Origin: a bacterium | GTDB taxonomy: Bacteria > Patescibacteriota > Minisyncoccia > Ryanbacterales > 2-02-FULL-48-12 | Reading direction: 5' to 3' | DNA: 5,324 nucleotides | NCBI GenBank assembly: GCA_005239605.1 | Contig: SBBS01000066.1 | Coordinates: 1-5,324 of the forward strand | Part shown: one piece after another, positions 1 to 5,324 of the stretch | Numbering within the stretch: position 1 is the first letter of the stretch | Layout: each line of letters begins with the position of its first letter | Notes under the pieces: model-generated | Seen by the model: only the letters and a program-made list of their open reading frames with translations | Databases searched by the model: none | Told to the model about the DNA's origin: nothing | Program-made: the position numbers and the translations under genes

Positions 1-50
1 CACCGGCGCCCCATCTCATATTTCTGAAATTTCACTCTAAAATTTATTAA
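1..50. repeat. Terminal direct repeat, left copy
   Basis: These 50 bases are identical to bases 5275-5324, in the same orientation. An exact terminal repeat of this kind is what an assembler leaves when a molecule is circular, or when both ends of a contig run into copies of one dispersed repeat. The copy lies inside a palindromic element, which favours the second explanation, but the sequence alone cannot decide. Confidence 0.95.
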
Positions 51-64
51 GGGACAGGTCTATT
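39..64. repeat. 26-bp arm of palindromic element (right-end type)
   Basis: Bases 39-64 are the perfect reverse complement of 5172-5197. The arm contains the core GGGACAGGTCTATT at 51-64. In a joined or complete copy of the element, this arm closes the long palindrome that begins at 5172. The core resembles the outer ends of small elements that I associate with IS200/REP-type (Y1 HUH) transposases. That link is from memory and is not shown by any transposase in this window. Confidence 0.85.
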
Positions 65-78
65 CAATAAAAATAAAA

Positions 79-172
79 ATAACGGGAAATAACGGAATAG
101 CGACGATAACGGGGTCATCAATAACGAATAACGGGGGGAATAACGGAAATAACGATAACGGACGATAACGGG
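79..172 (+). repeat. Degenerate TAACGG short-repeat tract
   Basis: About nine copies of TAACG or TAACGG occur here, starting at 80, 90, 107, 122, 129, 141, 150, 156 and 166. They are separated by irregular A/G-rich spacers, several of which read GAA, GGAAA or GAC. The spacing is irregular (5 to 17 bases), so this is not a clean tandem array. AACGGGGTCA at 108-117 recurs at 175-184 inside the arm of the adjacent inverted-repeat element, which suggests the tract grew from, or together with, that element's end. Possible explanations are slippage decay of an element terminus or a cluster of protein-binding sites. Nothing here codes for protein. Confidence 0.75.
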
Positions 173-310
173 CAAACGGGGTCAGGTACGCTTTTTTCTT
201 CCTAACAAATTAAATTAAATCAACCATGAGTATATAATATCACGATTGGCATATGTATAAAAATAGTTGAATTCTTAAACGATAAGCGTACCTGACCCCG
301 TTTGCCCGTT
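167..310. mobile_element. MITE-like inverted-repeat element, 144 bp
   Basis: Bases 167-193 and 284-310 are perfect 27-bp inverted repeats flanking a 90-bp AT-rich spacer with no coding potential. The arms carry GGGGTCAGGTACGC on the left and its complement GCGTACCTGACCCC on the right. No target-site duplication is evident, and no transposase is encoded in the window. Long perfect arms around a short non-coding core are the form of a non-autonomous mobile element. If transcribed, it would form a very strong hairpin. The GGG-x-CAGGT core is shared with the element at the window ends (GGGACAGGT), pointing to a related family. A decayed IS200/REP-type element is my best guess. Confidence 0.75.
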
Positions 311-349
311 TGCGTTTGCTTATAAATATACTAACATGAGGTCAATTTT

Positions 350-367
350 TATACAACGATTTGTATA
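350..367. promoter_or_regulatory. Candidate operator dyad
   Basis: TATACAA, a 4-base spacer (CGAT), then TTGTATA form a perfect 7-4-7 inverted repeat, 25 bases upstream of the candidate -35 box of the first gene. An 18-bp dyad is typical of a dimeric DNA-binding protein site, but AT-rich DNA yields such dyads by chance. It could also form a weak hairpin. No regulator is encoded here that would obviously bind it. Confidence 0.4.
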
Positions 368-391
368 GGTTAATTTCAAAAAGAAAACTCA

Positions 392-420
392 TTGACTATT
401 TGGTGGTAAAGAGTGATATT
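392..420 (+). promoter_or_regulatory. Candidate sigma-70-type promoter, possibly leaderless
   Basis: TTGACT at 392-397 matches five of six bases of the -35 consensus. After a 17-base spacer, GATATT at 415-420 matches four of six bases of the -10 consensus. The predicted start point, about 7 bases downstream, falls on or next to the ATG at 427, so the transcript would begin at the start codon. This agrees with the lack of a properly spaced Shine-Dalgarno sequence. The -10 match is modest, so the call is tentative. Confidence 0.4.
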
Positions 421-426
421 TAAGGC

Positions 427-2082
427 ATGGGCATAAGTACTGAAGCAATTCACCGTATATTAGGTTTTGAACATGAAGTACCACTCAATCCGCGAGAAAT
501 GGCACAAGATCTTACGGTAACATTTTTCCCAAGAGGTGATACTGCATTAAGCAAACATGTTCAGGAATTCGTTCGTAGGCTCAATGAGGCGCTGTACAAG
601 ATTGGTGTTCAAATAGTGCCGTTTGAAAACGTGCTGGTCGATGTTCCAAAATCCCTTTTGTTAAAACGTTTTTTTTATGCGCTCTTTAACAGCCTTAAAC
701 TTCTTACTCCCGGCATTTTTGATGCTGAAGAAGCTCGCCGACATCTCACACTACAAACACTTTGGCAAATAAAAGGTGGAAAAAAAATCAAAAAGGGAAT
801 CACGATAATCGTGATAGGGGAAGGACAAACAGGCAATCTTGCCATGGACAATGTAATGAGCTTTTCTCAATCCCAAGTAGTCACCATTCTTGACATGCCA
901 AACAATATTACCCAAGAAAGTTCTTTTCAAGAGCACTTTGATACCGCTTTTCAGCTTTTTGCTCACCACATGACTAATATTGTTATTGGTGTTGGAGAAA
1001 AAAAATGGATTCTTTATAATTTTAACGCCTCTCATCCTATTTATCCCCTTGATGAACACTTTGAAGAAATTTTACTGCATAGTCTCATCCCTAAAATTGC
1101 CGCTCCTCTTCGCCCTCCCAAATTGCATCATTTTACTATACGAGAACATACATTTTCTATTTCCGACGATATTCATAAAATTTATGTTGAGGATATGATA
1201 GAGGTCGGACCGATTCTTAATCGTACAGGATTGTGGCCAGCAGGAAAATCGGTACATGATCTTATGTTTCGTTCAGAGTTCTATCGTTGGATAGGAGGCG
1301 TACATCTAGATTATAGAACAGGAATGAGTTTTGGATTTCTTGCCCGTCAAATGAAATTGCAATTACCTCACGTACTAACCCTAGAAGAAGCCCAAAAAAA
1401 ATTTAAAGATGTTATTTCTATAAAAAAAGACTATTTTAAAACAAATAACCATCTTTATCTTATAGTAACCATACAAAAGAAACATTTTGTTGTTCCTGTG
1501 CCTAATGTATATCTTATTACACAACGTTCTGGAGCTGATAAATTACACATGGATCCGGGGCAAGATATAGTTAAAATAGGTCTTGAACAGGGCAAAATGA
1601 TTATTGAAACACCAGAGAATGTTATCCTAAAAAGCAACTATAAACCGTCTTATGACACATACGTTATGCTCGCTCATGCTGTCGGCGCTGCAATATTTGG
1701 GGCCGTGTTAAGACATGTCCGTCCACAGTCAATGTTCCCAAAAATGCTGGAAGAAAATGGAATGGCATTAGGTCATTGGCACGGATATATTAATGATGCC
1801 TATATTCCAGAAGGATGGCATGTTTATGGTATTGATAACCCGCCTGTATCCTGTTCATCATACCAATCTGCCATATATGCATTTCAAGGAAAAGAACAAT
1901 CTTTCTATCACAGCATAGAGTCAGAAACAGAATATAAAGGAGATATCCACATTGAACCACAACATGGCACAAATATTACTTTTCGTTCTCTTAAAGAACT
2001 TGGAGAATTTCTTACTACAAACCAAGATATTTCAGCTCTTGGAAATAAATACCTAAAATCTCCTTACGAGGCAAAGATATAG
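427..2082 (+). CDS. Uncharacterised 551-residue protein
   Basis: I do not recognise this family. It is probably soluble and cytoplasmic: there is no signal peptide and no clear membrane span, although residues 414-429 form a hydrophobic Ala/Gly-rich helix. Visible landmarks are a beta-strand and Gly-rich turn at 125-137 (ITIIVIGEGQTGN), a second strand around 184-198 ending near KKWILYNFN, and a C-terminal region with GHWHG at 449-453 and PPVSCSSYQSAIYAF around 473-487. Cys476, within SCSSYQS, is the only cysteine in the protein. These His- and Cys-containing motifs look like conserved functional sites, but no activity can be assigned. ATG 427 is the first start after an in-frame TAA at 421; AAGG at 422-425 is too close to act as a ribosome binding site. 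The stop lies six bases before the kinase gene, implying co-transcription and perhaps a functional link to that kinase. The gene is AT-rich compared with aspS. Confidence 0.9.
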   Translation: MGISTEAIHRILGFEHEVPLNPREMAQDLTVTFFPRGDTALSKHVQEFVRRLNEALYKIGVQIVPFENVLVDVPKSLLLKRFFYALFNSLKLLTPGIFDAEEARRHLTLQTLWQIKGGKKIKKGITIIVIGEGQTGNLAMDNVMSFSQSQVVTILDMPNNITQESSFQEHFDTAFQLFAHHMTNIVIGVGEKKWILYNFNASHPIYPLDEHFEEILLHSLIPKIAAPLRPPKLHHFTIREHTFSISDDIHKIYVEDMIEVGPILNRTGLWPAGKSVHDLMFRSEFYRWIGGVHLDYRTGMSFGFLARQMKLQLPHVLTLEEAQKKFKDVISIKKDYFKTNNHLYLIVTIQKKHFVVPVPNVYLITQRSGADKLHMDPGQDIVKIGLEQGKMIIETPENVILKSNYKPSYDTYVMLAHAVGAAIFGAVLRHVRPQSMFPKMLEENGMALGHWHGYINDAYIPEGWHVYGIDNPPVSCSSYQSAIYAFQGKEQSFYHSIESETEYKGDIHIEPQHGTNITFRSLKELGEFLTTNQDISALGNKYLKSPYEAKI

Positions 2083-2088
2083 TTTTAT

Positions 2089-3702
2089 ATGCTTTTCTTT
2101 TTTAATTACTATACTTTTTCGCTTGCACTCGGTGGGTTTATTGCACTGATATCCGGATTTCTTGTTTATCACAATGATACTAATAAACGCCAAAACAAAA
2201 CTTGGTTCTTACTTAACGTAAGCAGCGCCATTTGGAGTTTTGGATATTTATTCATGATTTCGACACCATACCAGAACATTGCAATTCTGAGTAATAAAAT
2301 ATTGCATCAGGGGGCGATTTTTATTCCGTTTTTCTATTTTCTTTTTGTTATTGCTCTCACAAACACACATGAGAAACATAGAATAAAAATCCCTCTTCTT
2401 TTAACCGCGGCGGGAATATTTTCATTTTTTAATCAAACCTCCTTATTCATTCAGGGGGTATTTCCTAAATTTATATTTAACTACGCACCAGATGCAGGTC
2501 CGCTCTTCATTTATTTTACAGTTTATTTTTTTGCTGTTGCAATATATGCAATGTGCATTCTTTTTCAAAAAATCCAACTGGTCACACAACCAGAACGCGC
2601 TCGGCTCTCTTTTGTGCTTTGGGCATCAATTCTTGGCTTTCTTGGAGGCGGAAGCGTATTCTTCCTAACATTCAATATCAACATCTCGCCTTTCCCCCTT
2701 TTATTATTTTCATTGTATCCAACCATTATCGTCTATGCTATTTTCAGACACCATCTATTTAACGTTAAAGTAATTACCACAGAACTTCTTACTTTTACAA
2801 TTTGGACATTTTTCTTAATTCGCCTGCTTATTGCAGATTCGTTAACAAGTCAACTTATCGAAGGGGGAATGTTAATAATGTTAATTCTATTTGGCATTCT
2901 TCTGATTCGCAGCGTGTTAAAAGAAGTCCAAACTCGGGAGCAAATTCAGCAGCTTGCCGGAGACCTTCAAAACGCAAATAAAGAACTTGCCCGCATAAAC
3001 CAGGCGAAATCAGACTTTATTTCCATGGCTTCACACCAGTTAAAAACCCCTTTGTCCATTATTAAAGGGTATATCTCCATGACACTGGAAGGAAGTTTCG
3101 GCAAGATAACCAAGATGGCAAATGAACAATTGGAAAAAGTTTTTATATCCAATGAACGGCTCATCTCGCTCGTGGAAGACCTGCTGAATCTCTCCCGCGT
3201 GGAAGAAGGCCGCATGAAATACGATTGGGTGGAGGCAGACATTGTTCCTATCGTCCAGCAGATAGTGGACGAGGTGCGCATAACGACAGAACACAAGCAT
3301 CTCAAACTCATTTGGAAACCGCCTAAAGAAAAACTCTTTGTCCGCGCGGATCTCAACAAAATACGGAATGTTATTTTCAATATGGCAGATAACGCCATAA
3401 AATACACCGACAAAGGGTCTATTACTATCACCGTAACCCCGCATGGCCAGTCGGTTCGCGTTTCTGTGGCTGACACCGGCAGGGGAATTTCCGCCCAGCA
3501 AATTCAAAAACTATTCACCAAATTTACCCGCATCATGGAGGGAACAAACAGTCTCACCACCGCAGGTTTTGGATTAGGCATGTATGTGGCTCGTCTTATC
3601 GTGGAAGAACACGGCGGCCGCATTTGGGCTGAATCGGCCGGTCTTGGCAAGGGGAGCACGTTTATTGTGGAGGTGCCGATGATCACGAAGTCTGAAACAT
3701 AA
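2089..3702 (+). CDS. Membrane-bound sensor histidine kinase (7TM-type sensor)
   Basis: This is a complete 537-residue histidine kinase that should autophosphorylate on a histidine and pass the phosphate to a response regulator. About nine hydrophobic spans are visible, near residues 5-27, 39-57, 72-91, 101-120, 137-159, 174-196, 202-219, 233-249 and 259-273. The first seven, ending in YAIFRHHLFNVKV, resemble the N-terminal 7TM sensor region of histidine kinases. A charged helical linker (about 275-309) leads to the dimerisation domain, with the H-box ASHQLKTPLS and phospho-acceptor His316. The ATP-binding domain is intact: N-box NMADNAIKYT (431-440), G1 DTGRGIS (462-468), F-box LFTKF (475-479) and G2 GFGLG (493-497). 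There is no receiver domain and no response regulator in the window, so its partner lies elsewhere. ATG 2089 lacks a well-spaced Shine-Dalgarno sequence (GAGG at 2068-2071 is 17 bases away), so translation may be coupled to the upstream gene. Base composition changes sharply between the membrane and catalytic halves. The ligand is unknown. Confidence 0.95.
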   Translation: MLFFFNYYTFSLALGGFIALISGFLVYHNDTNKRQNKTWFLLNVSSAIWSFGYLFMISTPYQNIAILSNKILHQGAIFIPFFYFLFVIALTNTHEKHRIKIPLLLTAAGIFSFFNQTSLFIQGVFPKFIFNYAPDAGPLFIYFTVYFFAVAIYAMCILFQKIQLVTQPERARLSFVLWASILGFLGGGSVFFLTFNINISPFPLLLFSLYPTIIVYAIFRHHLFNVKVITTELLTFTIWTFFLIRLLIADSLTSQLIEGGMLIMLILFGILLIRSVLKEVQTREQIQQLAGDLQNANKELARINQAKSDFISMASHQLKTPLSIIKGYISMTLEGSFGKITKMANEQLEKVFISNERLISLVEDLLNLSRVEEGRMKYDWVEADIVPIVQQIVDEVRITTEHKHLKLIWKPPKEKLFVRADLNKIRNVIFNMADNAIKYTDKGSITITVTPHGQSVRVSVADTGRGISAQQIQKLFTKFTRIMEGTNSLTTAGFGLGMYVARLIVEEHGGRIWAESAGLGKGSTFIVEVPMITKSET

Positions 3703-3736
3703 AACATGAAACTTGAAAAAAGGGAAGGAACTGGTA

Positions 3737-3743
3737 GAGTGGA
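3737..3743 (+). promoter_or_regulatory. Possible aspS ribosome binding site
   Basis: GAGTGGA ends 3 bases before ATG 3747 but 9 bases before the in-frame ATG at 3753. If it is the true Shine-Dalgarno sequence, translation probably starts at 3753 and the protein begins MKSSNRTY, two residues shorter. A second purine run, AAGGA at 3725-3729, is too distant from either start. Support is modest. Confidence 0.35.
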
Positions 3744-3746
3744 ACA

Positions 3747-5189
3747 ATGATAATGAAAAGTTCAAACCGTACCTACACCAAAGACATTCCTAAACATGAA
3801 AACCGGCAAGTAACGCTGATGGGCTGGGTTGACGCGCGCCGCGATCATGGCAAGCTTCTGTTTTTTGATGTGCGAGACCGCACGGGGGCGGCGCAAGCGG
3901 TATGTATGGCAAAAGAAAAAGAACTCTATGCCAAAGCGAATGAATTGCGCCCCGAATGGGTAATTCAAGTTGCCGGAGTTGTGCAAAAACGTCCGGACGG
4001 AATGAAAAATCCCGATATTCCAACAGGGGATTGGGAGGTCTCGGTAACGGAACTTGTGGTTTTAAGCGAAGCAAAAACTTCGCCTATTCCCTTAGATTCC
4101 GATGGCCGCAATATTGAAGAAGAAATGCGGTTTAAGTTTCGCTATCTTGATCTACGGCGGAAGCGCATGACCCAAAATATCCGCCTCCGGCATAAGGTAA
4201 CCTCGTTAGCCCGGGAATATCTAAATAAGCAAGATTTTGTTGAGATTGAAACGCCGCTTCTTACTAAAACCTCGCCGGAAGGAGCGCGGGATTTTTTGGT
4301 TCCCTCGCGCAAGTATCCGGGTAATTTTTTTGCGCTTCCCCAAAGTCCCCAGCAGTACAAACAATTACTCATGATTGCGGGTTTTGAACGGTATTATCAA
4401 ATTGCGCGAGCTCTTCGCGACGAAGACCCGCGGGGAGACCGGCAGTATGAACACACGCAAATTGACATGGAAATATCTTTTGCGGATGAACAGGATGTGC
4501 GCGCCATTGCGGAAGAAATGATGATTTATGTAACCGAAGGGTGCGGCAAAAAAGTTTTACAAAAACCGTTTCCGGTGTTTACCCATGAAGAAGCGATGAA
4601 AAAATTCGGGATGGATAAATTTGATATGCGCCAAGACAAAGACCCCGACACGCTCGCGTTTGCATGGGTAGTTGATTTTCCGTTATTTAACAAAGACGAC
4701 GAAACCGGCCGCCTTACCTTTGCACATAACCCGTTTTCGGCGCCCAAACCCGAACATGTGGAAAAACTGCTTAAGGGAGAAGATTTAGAGCATCTCCGCG
4801 CGCAGCAATACGATTTGGTGTGCAATGGCTACGAGCTTGCTTCCGGCGGCGTGCGCATTTCTAATCCGTCCGTACAGCGAAAAGTATTTGAAATTATGGG
4901 TCTTACTCCTGAACAAACCGAGGAACGTTTTGGTCATCTTATTGAAGCATATAGCTACGGAGCTCCGCCGCATGCCGGTATTGCGCCCGGCCTTGACCGG
5001 CTTGTAATGATACTTGCGGGAGAAACAAGCATCGCGGAAGTAATTGCGTTTCCCAAAACAGGACAGGCCCGCGATCCCCTGATGAACGCGCCAAGCCCGG
5101 CAACAAAAGATCAGCTTGACGAACTGGGAATTATGATAATGCAAAATGTAAATATTAAAATGGAAAATGACAATAGACCTGTCCCTTAA
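3747..5189 (+). CDS. aspS: Aspartyl-tRNA synthetase, bacterial type, lacking the GAD insertion domain
   Basis: This enzyme charges tRNA with aspartate using ATP, in the cytoplasm. The N-terminal OB-fold anticodon-binding domain (about 1-110) contains GWVDARRDHG (26-35). The class II catalytic core follows: motif 1 near VEIETPLLTKTSPEGARDF (165-183), FALPQSPQQYKQLLM (195-209), motif 2 with RALRDEDPRGDRQYEHTQ (221-238), and motif 3 GIAPGLDRL (411-419). It is 480 residues long, against about 590 for E. coli AspRS. Only about ten residues separate KFDMR (291-295) from FAWVVDFPLF (305-314), where bacterial enzymes carry the roughly 110-residue GAD domain, so that domain is cleanly absent. His34 matches the histidine typical of non-discriminating AspRS, which also charges tRNA-Asn for GatCAB; E. 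coli has leucine there. The last five residues (NRPVP) and the stop codon come from a palindromic repeat overlapping the gene. It follows the kinase by 44 bases, probably in the same operon. The start may be ATG 3753 instead. Confidence 0.97.
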   Translation: MIMKSSNRTYTKDIPKHENRQVTLMGWVDARRDHGKLLFFDVRDRTGAAQAVCMAKEKELYAKANELRPEWVIQVAGVVQKRPDGMKNPDIPTGDWEVSVTELVVLSEAKTSPIPLDSDGRNIEEEMRFKFRYLDLRRKRMTQNIRLRHKVTSLAREYLNKQDFVEIETPLLTKTSPEGARDFLVPSRKYPGNFFALPQSPQQYKQLLMIAGFERYYQIARALRDEDPRGDRQYEHTQIDMEISFADEQDVRAIAEEMMIYVTEGCGKKVLQKPFPVFTHEEAMKKFGMDKFDMRQDKDPDTLAFAWVVDFPLFNKDDETGRLTFAHNPFSAPKPEHVEKLLKGEDLEHLRAQQYDLVCNGYELASGGVRISNPSVQRKVFEIMGLTPEQTEERFGHLIEAYSYGAPPHAGIAPGLDRLVMILAGETSIAEVIAFPKTGQARDPLMNAPSPATKDQLDELGIMIMQNVNIKMENDNRPVP

Positions 5190-5244
5190 TAAATTTTCTG
5201 CTAAAAATTCCCGAAATATGGCCGAGGCTTGGTGAAAATTTCTT

Positions 5245-5263
5245 GCGTTAGCCCTGCTAGCGC
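5245..5263. terminator. Strong stem-loop downstream of aspS, possible terminator
   Basis: An 8-bp stem (GCGTTAGC with GCTAGCGC, one G-T wobble) closes a 3-base loop. It is extended outward, after a short internal mismatch, by the 11-bp GGTGAAAATTT stem. It is the first strong hairpin after the aspS stop codon. The tip stem is followed by TTCAAAATTTT rather than a clean U-run, so an intrinsic-terminator role is plausible but not clear. It is primarily part of the repeat element. Confidence 0.35.
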
Positions 5264-5274
5264 TTCAAAATTTT

Positions 5275-5324
5275 CACCGGCGCCCCATCTCATATTTCTG
5301 AAATTTCACTCTAAAATTTATTAA
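5275..5324. repeat. Terminal direct repeat, right copy
   Basis: Exact copy of bases 1-50 in the same orientation. It forms the distal half of the palindromic element that starts at 5172. If the two ends are joined, the sequence continues at base 51 (GGGACAGGT...) and completes the outer arm. Confidence 0.95.

Larger units (their letters stand above)
5172..5324. mobile_element. Palindromic MITE/REP-like element, overlapping the aspS 3' end
   Basis: The element begins with a 26-bp arm (5172-5197) that is the perfect reverse complement of bases 39-64. Within it lie nested inverted segments: GAAATATG at 5213-5220 with CATATTTC at 5291-5298, GGTGAAAATTT at 5231-5241 with its complement at 5268-5278, and a tip stem GCGTTAGC at 5245-5252 with GCTAGCGC at 5256-5263 around the loop CCT. 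The window ends before the second outer arm. The sequence at 1-64 shows what it should be, giving a full element of about 167 bp. It has no coding potential and no transposase. It lies just after, and partly inside, the end of aspS, and so may also act as a transcription terminator or mRNA 3' stabiliser. Confidence 0.8.

Noticed and set aside
79..172. CRISPR-like array
   Set aside because: The repeated word is only 5-6 bases and spacing is irregular; there are no spacer-length units and no cas genes.
2967..3507. Long antisense open frames over the kinase catalytic region
   Set aside because: They lie opposite a clearly conserved kinase domain with intact motifs, have low-complexity Ser/Arg-rich translations, and no start signals; they are shadows.
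3703..3746. Terminator or independent promoter between the kinase and aspS
   Set aside because: The 44-base gap has no inverted repeat followed by a T-run and no convincing -35/-10 pair.
4785..5144. 119-codon antisense open frame over aspS
   Set aside because: It lies opposite the conserved AspRS catalytic core and its translation shows no recognisable features.
5231..5278. Possible integron attC site (GTTAGCC near a stem-loop)
   Set aside because: GTTAGCC does not fit the GTTRRRY core, no matching RYYYAAC partner is present at the right place, and there is no integrase or cassette structure.
1..5324. Small plasmid
   Set aside because: No replication initiator or mobilisation gene is present, and one gene is the housekeeping aspS; the end overlap lies in a repeat, so a collapsed repeat is more likely.

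Overview
This is a three-gene bacterial fragment read entirely on the + strand. From left to right it holds an unrecognised 551-residue protein, a multi-membrane-span sensor histidine kinase, and aspartyl-tRNA synthetase (aspS). Gaps of 6 and 44 bases separate the genes, with no visible terminator between them, so they look like one operon. The first 426 bases and the last 135 bases are non-coding and densely packed with inverted repeats and short repeats.

Source organism: the genes end in TAA or TAG and there is no sign of TGA recoding. Ribosome binding sites are weak or absent, and the AspRS is of the bacterial type but much shorter than usual. Together with the repeat style, this fits an uncultivated small-genome bacterium, possibly a member of the Candidate Phyla Radiation (Patescibacteria). 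That placement is an inference; no marker here proves it.

Layout. Bases 1-64 are the end of a palindromic repeat. Bases about 80-172 are a degenerate TAACGG repeat tract. Bases 167-310 are a MITE-like element with 27-bp perfect inverted arms. Bases 350-420 hold a candidate operator dyad and a candidate promoter whose predicted start point falls on the ATG of the first gene. Bases 427-2082 encode the unknown protein, 2089-3702 the kinase and 3747-5189 AspRS. Bases 5172-5324 are another end of the same palindromic repeat as at the left edge. This repeat overlaps the aspS 3' end and supplies its last five codons and stop.

The first 50 bases are identical to the last 50. Joining the two ends would rebuild one complete palindromic element of about 167 bp. 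The window is therefore either a 5274-bp circle or, more likely for DNA carrying aspS, a linear stretch whose assembly stopped at two copies of a dispersed repeat.

How the genes may work together: the unknown protein and the kinase are tightly spaced and were probably co-inherited. The unknown protein and the kinase's membrane half are AT-rich (about 35-40% GC in sampled lines), while the kinase catalytic half and aspS are richer (about 48-57%). No response regulator is present. aspS is probably only a co-transcribed housekeeping neighbour.
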